64,000 nucleotides of DNA from Chalciporus piperatus (lineage: Eukaryota > Basidiomycota > Agaricomycetes > Boletales > Boletaceae): contig JBBPTG010000004.1 in assembly GCA_038093975.1 (NCBI GenBank), positions 124,001 to 188,000 on the forward strand. Direction: 5' to 3'. How positions within the stretch are numbered: position 1 is the first letter of the stretch; the number at the start of each line of letters is the position of its first letter. The position numbers and the translations under genes are program-made. Below the pieces are notes generated by a model, which was given only the letters and a program-made list of their open reading frames with translations, did no database searches and was not told the DNA's origin. Shown here piece by piece: positions 43,489 through 55,600 of the stretch.

Positions 43489-45372
43489 TTAAATGAGACC
43501 CTGCTTCTTCAAATCCTCGTATGTCTTTTTATTGTAGACGTTACCCTCATCGTCCTCAAGTTCTTCCATCGTCTCCTGCTCAAATATTTCATGTTTCCCT
43601 TCCCGTTTAAGTTTTTCCGCGACTTCGAAAATTTGTAAGCTTCGAACGCGCTTTGTACAAAGAAAATAGACCCACGTGAGAGCGCATCTTCAATCCGAGT
43701 GATTTCGTGGAAATGTTTCGTGTTCGGCAAGCCTAAGGCTCGCATTCCGAAGGCGTGGCGGGACTCCTGTAGAAGATGATTAGGTTGTATGGTCCAATAG
43801 AATTAACCTCGGGTAAGTACCTGGAAGTGTCGGTCAAAGTTTTTCCTAGTGTAGATTTAGTCAGAATAATTAATCAGCTGACTTGGAAGATCCATACCTT
43901 CCCATGTACACGTGGTCCGAACATATCTCGCATCGGTACTCGACGCCTAGACCGTGTAGCTTATACAACCAATAAGGTATCGGCTTCCCATCCCAGCCCA
44001 GGGGGAGTTTGAGGGGATTGTAAATCCTCTCCTCTTCCTCTTCCTCCTCTCCTGGGCCTTCCGCGTTGTTCGTGGGAGCAACTGTAGGTTTCGACTGCTC
44101 GAGCAGTTCCTGCTCGCGCTCGCGTGCGGTCAAGGAGAAGCGACGCTCCACGTTCGACTTCGTCTCGTTAATTGTGGGAGCAAGGTTGACGAGAAGAGAC
44201 GCGGCAAGATATGTTAGGAGTGCAGCATTTCGTAGCTTTGACCGCCCTGAACTTGTGCCATTGGACAGTTCTGCGAGAGGCGTCTGAGCTCCATTTGGAT
44301 TTTGCGGCGGCTCGTCGGAAACAGCTTGCTTAGCGGTTGCTTTGAGGTGTTTTTTCGATGTCAAATGTGCATCGTAGACGGTTTGTTTGGTGTAACTTTT
44401 CTGACCTGCAGACAATTGAATGAGTGTAAGCGAGCGACCAGTCGAGTGAGTAAACCCACAGGCAGAGCACCATACGCCTCCAGCTTCCTCCGAGGAGAAC
44501 ACACGCTTGTTACTTTGGTCTTCCCAGTCGGCGTCGAGTTCGCCTGCCTCCCATTTTTTCTGGAATTCCGCTTCGACCTCACGGTGTTTCGAGTCAATGT
44601 CTATGAGGGGTTGTGTCTTCTTGAGAAAGGATAACAAATAATGGTGCAAATGTCGAATATACCTAGATTCAAACTAAGCAGGATAATCATGCCCAAGAGC
44701 AAGTATACTCACACCTCGTACTCTTTGGAATAACGCGTCTCCTTGGGAAGCTCGCTATGCAGGAGATCATCTTGCGCCGCTAACAAAACATCCAGATATT
44801 GTAGGTATGGCAGCCTCTTCGTGATGTTCTTCAGGTTGTTGTAAGTGGTGAGGTTCGCATATAGGTCGAGGTATTTCCCATATGCTTCTTCACCGGAGAA
44901 CAAGAGGGCCACAGCTGAAGTAGTATGTTATAAGTGAACTGAGTCGTTGCAAAACATTGTTTATGTTGGACGTACGGTCCTCCTCCTCGTACTCATCGTC
45001 TATTCCGTCCTGATTCCCTTCCTCAAGAAGAGCAGAGAGCTCAAGTTCGAAGGCTCCTGCCGCAACATCAGGATACTTATTGTAGTGGCCCTGAATCTTC
45101 ACCAACCGCGCGTAGAACTCGGAGAGATCACTTGGCCGAGCAGGCGCGGTCAGCGCATCAATCTCGGCCTTGCGGGCGTCTTCGTCATCATACTGGCCTT
45201 TAAGAGCGGCTACACGAGAAGAGATGCGCCCGAGCACCTGAGCTGACTTGTGCTCTGTCTGCAACGCGACTTCATGGGTAGGCTGATTTCGGGAAAGAAG
45301 GGAGTACAGCGCAACTTCGTAGCGCTCTATTTCTTCGTGAGCCTGTCGCTGGTTTTCAAGAATTGAGTCCAT
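43489..45372 (-). CDS. Splicing factor 3A subunit 3 (SF3A60/Prp9)
   Basis: U2 snRNP subunit required for prespliceosome assembly. Start ATG 45372 ([19 protein letters not shown]), favoured over an upstream in-frame MTRLKI because family members begin near that point. A helical N-terminal half includes [32 protein letters not shown] and [20 protein letters not shown]. Next are [13 protein letters not shown] and a C2H2 zinc finger restored by splicing ([20 protein letters not shown]). The C-terminal matrin-type finger is [19 protein letters not shown] followed by [20 protein letters not shown]. The protein ends [12 protein letters not shown] at 43489. The whole order matches SF3A3. It is divergent from FAL1 with 115 bp between starts. 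Confidence 0.93.
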
Positions 45373-45487
45373 GATCTTGAGTCGGGTCAAGTCTAAGTTC
45401 GAGCGTGCTTGCAGCGATCCCGCACATTTTCAAGCTCCGCTCTACTTGACTCTCGCTACTACATCCAACCAAGTCACTGAAAATAAA
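45373..45487. promoter_or_regulatory. 115-bp divergent promoter, SF3A3 / eIF4A3
   Basis: Shortest divergent start-to-start gap in the window. Both genes encode RNA-processing factors. It includes CTCCGCTCTACTTGACTCTC pyrimidine-rich sequence close to the eIF4A3 start. Confidence 0.6.
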
Positions 45488-47095
<1,608 letters not shown>

Positions 47096-50058
47096 GATGT
47101 GTAATCGCTGGATGCTTGAACCTGTCAGGTTGTCTCTATCGTTCGTTCTGTATTGTTGATGTCTTCGTTATTGTGGTATTCCTTTATAGTCCATTACACC
47201 GTAAACACAGATCATCTTGCACACTTGAACAGACCACCGCTATTAAATGTATCGAGCTGTGGTGACGACGGCTCGACACAGGTTTCGCGACGTTCCTCTC
47301 ACCATCATCAACGATGGCCGAAATAAACATACCCATATTGTTTCGGAGGTGTTTCATCTTCATCAGGTGTGTTTAGACTTCGAAATGGCTGCGCAAACTA
47401 GGATCCACGTAGGTGCACCAATGAATTGGTCACCCCTGTGGCGGACTGGCCAACATAAAGCAATCTACAAATAAGTCTGGGCACGAACTGCTTTCATTGA
47501 TATCTGATTTCGGGAGCCAAATATTGCTTGCGGGCCGCGGCAAAGCGATAACGAAGAAGGCTTCCGCGCTCAATTGGGGTCGTAAAGATGCGAAGCTGGT
47601 AATCGGATAAAATTTGGTTGGTAGGCGAATGCTGAATAGGTGAGAACCCGCAAAACACAGCCCGAGTGTGCATTTTGGAACTGATAATAAAGATAGCAAA
47701 TAGAAGCGGTGGATATTCACTGTAACCTCTGTAGGGGTCGGCAAAGGCTTCGATGCATTGCTCTCGGATCCTGTTTCGCGACGTTCGCGCACGGAAGCGA
47801 GACTATCATGATGTTAAATGAACAGGGTCAATCTTGCAGTCAGCGAATGGGAGGGCGTGACTGGACTTCCACAGAAAACCTCCCTTTAGTTGGGATATGC
47901 TTGAATGAGCTACATCCTTGCCGCAGAAAGAAGCCTTGGAATATAGGTAAAGGGCCGACCCGGCAGACGAGGCGAAGTCTCCGAGTCATCCATCGCAGTG
48001 TCAGAGTAGTCTCCAAATCTTGAAGACATCCAAGATGAAGAGCCTTCAAGCTTCAAGTTCCAATGGATCCAGCACCACCTACCCGTTGAAAGGATCCCGT
48101 TAGTTGGACAACACCCGCCGGAGGTAAGTTACTTGTCTAATTTTCCCGATAGGAGATCGATGGATCAAGATAATTTACCTCAAATTGACGTCAATCAGCT
48201 TGAGTTCGCTCCAAGATGCGACGGTCTAGCGACTTTCACCCTGGTGTGATTTTGACGGGGTTCTTAATAGGACTTCAGGGACAGAGCAGGATGTCTTCGG
48301 GCATTCCTTCCCCAGCACATACCCACGCGAATCAATACCCCTCATGGCAAACGGGATACGGTAGCTAGTTTATGGCTGACAAACGTAGGTCCATCGCTCG
48401 ATGAGAATAAATCATGAGAGATCATGCAAGGCAGGAACGCAGTTGACCATGATGAGCGCTCAAACAGGGCCAAGATCCGCAGGTGTTTTCTACACGATCA
48501 TTTGGAGGGGACTAAATGACTCAGCGGCTGCACAACGAGCAAAATTAGATTCAAAAAGCATAAGGCCAGTTACCTGCATCCTTTCGTAAGATGGCGGCTG
48601 TGGCATGGTAACTCGTCAGTGGAAAATGCAAGGCGAGCTTAAGTATCTTACGAGGTTGATGCTGGTTGATGCCCGGTTTTAGAACAAAGGAAATAGAGTT
48701 GAGAGCAACAAGCATGTCTTAATTACCCCAGCGCGGAGTAAAACTTTCGCCACCAAGTCGCACACAAAGATGTAAATCCATCACTGGCATCATGGACGTC
48801 GACCTCGCTTCCGGCCTGTTAGGGAAAAAAAGTCGTGAATAGGCATGGTCAGATGAAATGTTTCGATCACTCTTCACATGCTCAAATATTTCTACCTGGC
48901 TGGTGAGATCTTGAGACAGCAGCTGGAAATGGGTGAAACTGAGATACCCTTTTCAGCGCGCCCCGCGTTTGTAGAAGGAGCAACGCATGCGCATATGGCC
49001 TCTTCGTGGATGCGTTATGGAAGGGGGCTTCCCTGGCAGAAATTCCAGGGGCGCTAGCGTGGCTCGTCGAGTTCTATCATCATTCGCTGCTCTTGGTCGT
49101 GCGACCGGTTCTCTGAATAGGTTTTCATATTTCCGGAGGACGGATGACGTGAACCAGATCGTCTTGCCTCGCCGTCCCCATGTCGGGCATGTAGACGACC
49201 TCGTGTAATCAGGTGAGAGAACCCCATGTCTTCGGGTATAAAAACGACGACCCCCCGCACGGTACCATCTCGGTCAGTGATCAGTATGTGCTATTGGAGG
49301 AGGTACGTTGTCTCAGTGGGTTGCTTGGGTCACCCTCACTCCATTTCTCTGAAGAGTTCGAAACACTTATAGAGGGTAAGGTCATCGCCGTACGTCCATT
49401 GAAAGTTGCTAAGCCAGCCCTTTGCCAGGTGTGGACACGTCGTCAACCTGGTAAGTGCCACTTTGCTGTTCATTCACCGATACTCGTCGCCGATACTGTG
49501 GAGCAGCCAGATGAAGAGGTGGGATGCTCCGTGTACTATAAAGATGCAACTGATTAGCCCCTTCAGATAACGTGCGATCTTCGTAGCTGCAAATTTAGCC
49601 CGAAACATCCCCAGACTTGTGCGCCGCCACAGTGCACTAAGACATGTTGGCAATAGTAAGTCCAGCTTCAGAGTACTACATGCGCCAATTAACCAGTGTT
49701 GTCCACGCAAGCCATCAATATCCACAACAATATGGTGCGCCCCCCGTTCCGTCCAGCAAACTTTTCTGACGATAGTCTGGGTCAGCACCCCAAATAGACA
49801 AGAAATGTCCAAAGTGCAGTGGACTCCGCTGATTCTCCAAAATCCTTTGTTTAGTAACTTGCCTACCGTCTCAAACTAATGCAACGGACATTGCATGTCT
49901 CTACACGGCTAATTTGCTCTGCACACTGTATATCAACTCACAACCGCAGATAAAATGAACACTTATTATGCACACAATGGATACAGTAGGTTGGCGATAC
50001 GGATAGCGAAAAAGTGTAGTGACAATGAATATGTAGGTGCGAGCCAAAGAACGTTCGG
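47096..50058. other. ORF-poor 3-kb stretch with weak coding traces
   Basis: No gene can be built on either strand. Short ORFs (62-120 codons) lack recognisable domains. The best traces are plus-strand: 48987-49208 with a basic Arg-rich frame, then 49213-49557 reading ISVSDQYVLLEE and VIAVRPLKVAKPALCQVW. These could be remains of a decayed gene or exons of a lineage-specific one. No terminal repeats, poly-A tract or target duplication was found to mark a transposon. Confidence 0.35.
49213..49557 (+). pseudogene. Possible gene remnant or exon of an unrecognised gene
   Basis: A 114-codon frame with balanced composition (RVGPHGTISVSDQYVLLEE-like start, PDEEVGCSVYYKDATD end) sits alone. There is no clear start context, partner exon or domain. 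The adjacent 49619-49879 frame (NLARNIPRLVRRHSALRHVG nearby) may belong to it. It may equally be chance. Confidence 0.2.
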
Positions 50059-50527
50059 TCAGTCGTCTCCAATATCGTGTTTTTTCTTGAGCTGAGCGAG
50101 TTCCTCTTCTCTTCTTGCCAAGTCGGCCTTGGCAGCGGCGGCATCCTGTTTGGCGGGCATATGATAAAGAACGACAATATATCGTTCCTGCAAATGGAAC
50201 CCGTTCAGGTGGTCAAGCGCATTCTTCGCCTAGGCGAATGGATCAGAATAAAGTGCGAAGGAGTATATTCACAACTCACATCCATAACATCTTCGAATAC
50301 AACAAACGCAGTCCCCTTGCTTTTTGGTTCGTTTCCGATACGAATTTGTCTAATGCTACCGTAGCGCCCAAAGAGGTCGTACAGATCTTCACCGGTGATC
50401 TGATAGTTAAGGTTCTTGACGAACAAGATGCGGTTGGCGCCTGGAGGAAGTTTGGACTAACAGAGGAGCTGAGATGAGTAGCCATGAGAGATTGAGAAAC
50501 ACGTACTGTCGGACGGGGAGCTGCCAT
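50059..50527 (-). CDS. Splicing factor 3B subunit 6 (SF3B14/p14)
   Basis: Small RRM protein of the SF3b complex that lies close to the branch-point adenosine in the spliceosome. Exon 1 codes MAAPRPT; after a 50-nt intron the protein continues SKLPPGANRILFVKNLNYQI. RNP2 is LFVKNLNY and RNP1 is KGTAFVVFED. Between them YDLFGRYGSIRQIRIGNEP is near-identical in pattern to animal p14. Another intron follows DVMD; the last exon gives the loop HLNGFHLQERYIVVLYH and a C-terminal helix AAAKADLARREEELAQLKKK, stop at 50059. Length of about 125 residues matches the family. Confidence 0.95.
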
Positions 50528-51727
50528 TGTGGCGGTCTTGTGGAAAGGTGTGACTTGTTACATAAACATCACTCGCTCTCAAGTTACTGCCGAGTTCACC
50601 GAGTCACCGACTCATGTGTAACTACTACTTCCTCATCATGACACCGTTGGTGCATGTGAGAATGGCATCGGCAGAGCAATTATCTATTACATTCGACGTC
50701 TAGAAACGAACACATCTCGTGAGGGGAGCAACCATGTGATCGGACTTAAACCGATCAAGTCCTCGTTCAGGTTCGCTATCTTGATGTGCTGGCGACTGAG
50801 AACATTATGGTTTCTGCACGAAGATGAGTCATGGGAGTCCCTGTGATGGATAGCAGCTCCAAGGTACAGTACTTACCGGTCCAACCATGAGCGACTCATT
50901 TCGAATGGCCACGCGCTAAGCGCTCAACAGCTACGCATCCGCTTGACCCTCTCACACACACCACCGTACCAGCTTCTGCGTCCTCACCATCGGGTATAAT
51001 GCATTTAATATCCTCCACGGACGGGCATGGACATTCCAAGGGCCGTGTTACACAGACCAGACTATCAGGGCACAAATAGGATGAGCAGGAAACTACCGGG
51101 TCGTAAGCTTCTGTCCCATGAAATCAGTCATTCACACAGACCTGCTTCAGCGTGTGCATTCCATTGGGATCCCGCATGCTGAGGTTGCTGTCGTTGCTGT
51201 GAGCCCGCATGATTCCCGAACATGTGGTCAAAAAAGCTGAACTGCGCAGTCACCACGGATGATAAGGAAGCGAGTATAATCGCATTGGTAACGAGGAATC
51301 TCATCCTAGCTCAACGATCCAGGTCGACGTTGCAGACGGTGAACATGTCATCACAAACTCGACAGGTTGGTTCAGGTTTGATTACGTAAGCATATTGGCT
51401 CCTGGGCAAGCTTCGTACTTCAGTCGCAATCCAGTCGTGCAGGATCAATGTCATTGGTGTCTTGCCATCGGTTCATCTCGACATGCATGAGAAAATGAAA
51501 TTTCGTGTATCCAAAATGTAACATAACATTACGATCTCTTAGGAGATTGTACAAATCAATTAACAGCATATGATAACATCAACATAGATTCGTGCTTGAC
51601 GACGGCCGCTAGAGAGGTCTCGTTCTGCTGGAGCATAGACGCGTTTATACCCATATGGTGCCCCCTTTTCCTCCCCGAAACTCCACCCTTGCACTCGCCC
51701 CCGTGGCAAGGCAAAGACCACGATGAA
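50528..51727. other. 1.2-kb segment without coding signal
   Basis: No frame of 60 codons or more occurs on either strand between the SF3B6 start and the next gene, unusual for this compact window. It should contain the SF3B6 promoter. I looked for tRNA B-boxes and C/D-box motifs by eye and saw none convincing. It could hold a non-coding RNA, but nothing shows one. Confidence 0.4.
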
Positions 51728-52473
51728 TCACCGTAAAGCCTGGCGATCAGAAAACGGTGTTCGTGCTATGGGAGCTGCTTCGCTCCTTTGCGTCGGTGCA
51801 CAGAGACAAGAGCTCTCCGAGGCAATAGTACCAGTTGCAATACGCTTCTTTGAAACGGGTTTCTTTGTTTTCCGCCTCAGCGGTATGTTCTCCTTGTCCT
51901 CCTCTGATTTATCGGGCTGACTATCGTCGTCAGGTAGCAGAGACTCTCCCAGATCTGAGGGATGTTGGCTGGGTTGGCTATCTGGACAGATGTCAAAGCC
52001 AGGATAGTGCCTAGACTGTGGATTGACAGATGATTCGGTTGTCGGCTTGAGAAACAGTTCGCGATGAGGTGAACGTCGGTATGCGGGTGCGGACAAAGGA
52101 GACATTGTTCCATGAGGACTGGCGCGACTCCGAACAAGCCTAAAATACAACATTTGAGGGTTTGTCCGGCCAGGATAATAAGAAAGGAAATATACCCATT
52201 TCCCAGTCGCGAAGGCCTTGTTGGAGTCACTGTATGCACATTGTAGAGCAAAAAGGGCACAGGACGAGAGTGAGAAGCTTTGGCAACGTTATTTGAGTGT
52301 GGCACGCCTTCTGCATCCAATACACGGCGTTTAGCAGGGTTAAGAAGAGTTGTTCGCGAAGGAGACAAGGGGCGTTTGGGTTTTCGTGGCGACTTGTTTG
52401 CGCTCACTGGAGGGGGAGGTACAAAGTGGTCCAAAGGAAGGTCTTGCAGGGGAGTACGACGATGTGTCTCCAT
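51728..52473 (-). CDS. Disordered protein with D-box and KEN box, unknown function
   Basis: Two exons join at GG|GTATAT ... TTTTAG to give about 229 residues. It opens METHRRTPLQDLPLDHF; RTPL fits the RxxL destruction box. The middle is Pro/Ser/Arg-rich with SPRKPKRPLSPSRTTLL and NPAKRRVLDAEGVPHS. The C-terminal third has an acidic patch followed by DKENIPLRRKTKKPVSKKR, containing a KEN box and a bipartite-looking NLS. No folded domain is visible. KEN plus D-box suggests an APC/C-controlled nuclear protein; that is inference. It lies 150 bp from the RPA1 stop, same strand. Confidence 0.65.
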
Positions 52474-52623
52474 GTTTTGACGGAGGAGAATTCGGGGGAG
52501 ATAGAGATCAGTGGTCCAACATCTCGACACGAGGCTCACAGTGGGGCGCAAAAAACGACAAGATCACAACAACACCAAACAAACAACAGGTCACGTCACG
52601 ACCATTTTTGTCACCAACTCCGA

Positions 52624-55600
52624 TCAAGAAACAGGGGAAACAGGTGTAACTACATCAAATACCCCCGTTCCTGTCCGATTCGGCCGACCCACCACAATGT
52701 TACCGGACGGTGTCGAAAGGTCGTCAAAGTCACCGAACAGAGTTGCATCCGACAAGAAGGCAGCCGTAGTTTCGTAAGATGCCTTGAGAAGCGGTGACGG
52801 ATTTGACGACAATCCTTTTCGGTTGAATGGCCTGTACCCGCCGTCAAAGGTCTGAAACACATCAGCTGAGTACATCTCGAGCAGACTGCAAACTTACCAT
52901 ATAATCAGCAATGAGCTCAAGATGTCTCATGTCAACATCTATTTTGTATGCACTGAAAACTCCCCCAACTTCGCGCAAGATCGCGGCGCGTGCCATCTCG
53001 ACACCATAGGTCTTCAAAATGGAGTAGATGTCGTTAGAGTAGATGGTATCGTAATTGATGATGCTGTCGCCTCCTCCACCCGCAAACAGCCAGATTCCAC
53101 GGAAGTTCGACCCGTTGGTGGTAAGCTTTGTCCCAAGCTTCAGAGCGAGATCCAACGGAAGGAACGAATGGACTCACCTGTGTCTTCCCCTTCTTTTCAT
53201 CCGCTAGCTTGAAGCAATCCGTTATGCTGGGTATCTCACGAATGACAGTTTTGCGACAGGCGCGCTCAACGATACCAACCAAGAGAAGTTTCGGGAACTC
53301 TGCAGGGAACTAAACTCGGTTGAGTGACAGCTCGTAAAAAAAGGATCAGACTACACACCTCAAGCTTGAACGAGCAAGCGGTTTCTGAGAATTTGAAGTT
53401 CGACGCTTGAGGGAAAGTCTTCACAAACAGCTCTGCCACGACTTGTGCCTGCTCGCGAAGTGTACTCGGACGACCAAGTTTCTTGTCGCCACCTTCTTCA
53501 TCGTCTGCCTCTTCTCCTCCTGATGCATAGGCAGCTTCAATAGCAGCATCGTCGAATTCCTCTTCGTTTTCATCGTCAGATTCATATGAGGATTGTTCCT
53601 TTCTTTGACGTGCACGCTTGGCCGCATCAGCATCGTCATCGCCATGTTCACTCGCCCCGTCGTCTCCGGCCTTGTCAGCAGCAGCTCCTTCTTCGTCAGC
53701 GTCTGCATCGCCTTCGCCCGCGACGGGCTCTTTGCTTGCCTTGCCCTTGCCAAGTTGGGCTATCTGGCTCCGCAGATCGGCATCGAGTTTCTTCATCTCC
53801 AACTGTATCTCGCGTTTCAGTGTAGAAGGGAAGCGAGCCCCAAACACGGCAAGGAGTTCAGAGGACTGAACATCATATTCTTCGACATACTCCTCCTCTG
53901 GGTAGAAAGCGAGATCAATGGCGAACTCCGTCCGACGAGCATCGCCCTGAACGCTAAGACGTTCTTTGACGGTGACCTTGTCAACAACTTGCGAAAGAGC
54001 GAGTTTGCTGGCCCTCTTGCAGAACGTGATTATGTCAGCGTCCGAAACACCAGACACGACATCCATCATCATCGAGGGAGTTTTGGGTTTTTGAGAAGCG
54101 GTCATCACAATCTCCCGTAAGCGAGGAATACCCAATGTGACATTGGCAGCACCATGACCTGCGAGCATACATTAAGTCATTTTCACGGTTGCGATGAGAG
54201 GGCCCAATCACCAGCGAAATGGAACGTATTCAAGGTCATCTGCGTAGATGGTTCGCCAATTCTGTGGGCGAACGTCAACCATAGCACTGCTTCATTCACA
54301 AAGAGGGAACTTACCCTTGCGAAGCCAACAAGCCAACTGCTTCTCCGGGTTCGACAAGGCTCCTGAGATACTTGACATTCATCAAAAGGCGGAAGTATTT
54401 TGATTTCATGGGCTGCTGTCTGCGCTTGATTGCATGGCCCTCGTCCGCCATCTTGGATTTGATAGTCGGAGGATTGGAGTCCAGGTAGGCGTCAACGGAC
54501 TCGGCAAACTTTTCGGAAGTACTTCCGAGGTAGCGGGAAGGACTAAAGAGATCGAGAGCCGGAGATACCCCCTCTCGAGGTGCTGGGGCGTACTTGCTAG
54601 GGCGCACCTTGGACTTTTTTAACACCTTCTTCATATAAGATGTGGCATCAGCATCATTGATCGCGCCGGCGATGCTCTTCGGCTGGTATAGATTGAGAAG
54701 AGTAGCATGGTTTTCAGCCACGAATTTGAACTGGAAGAGATGCTTCTGCTTGGTGACGTCAAGACCGTCGCCGCCATACAGGAATTGATAAACAGAGGAG
54801 TCGCTTCCACGAACGGTGTGGTCATAATGAATGCGTAAGCCCTCCAAGTGCTTGATGAGACAACGTTGAAGGTACCCCGAGCGAGACGTCTTCACAGCTG
54901 TATCGATAAGACCCTCTCGACCAGCCATGCAGTGGAAGTAAAATTCCTGGGGCTTGACACCCGTCAAGAATCGGCTCGCGACGTATCCACCAGCAATAGC
55001 CTTGGTTTCGAACGACTTGAACGACGGAAGAGTTTTCCCGCTGACCATGACAGGCACGCGGCGGCCTTCCAACTCTTGTTGACCGAGAGCGCAGGATATT
55101 TGCTGAGCGTTGACTGCGCTACCTTTTGCACCGGACTGTGTCATCGCTTGCATGTGGTTATGGGGGAACTTGCGAAGCAACCCGTGAGGCATGCAGGCGT
55201 CGGCGATCGACTTGGTGAGCTTCGCCAGCTTGGTTTTAACCGTCACGTCAAGACCTGCCATTTTGCTGTCATCCCTGAGGACGTCTTCGAGGAGCGACGC
55301 AAGCGCGGGGGGAATATCTTCTTCGGCAGCCTTCGCTAGTGAGGGGAAGTTTTCTATGGCACCTTCGGTCCCGAGGTTAGCGTTCTTCTGTAAGATGGCG
55401 GTTCGACTCTGGTCCCCGTCGGGAGTTAATACAAGATCGTCCATGCGACAAGTGAAGGCACGGTGTTGCAAGAACTTGGTGAATAAACGGCTGAGGATAC
55501 CAAGGAGTTGCCCGGCGACAGCTGCCCCATACAACTCATACACGGAGTGCACGAGACCGTAATCTGTGGCGCCGAAAGCCGACTTGTCAAGGACGCCACG

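Noticed and set aside
53593..54120. 175-codon plus-strand ORF
   Set aside because: Antisense to the RPA1 jaw coding exon; its open frame comes from the acidic-codon bias of the real gene.
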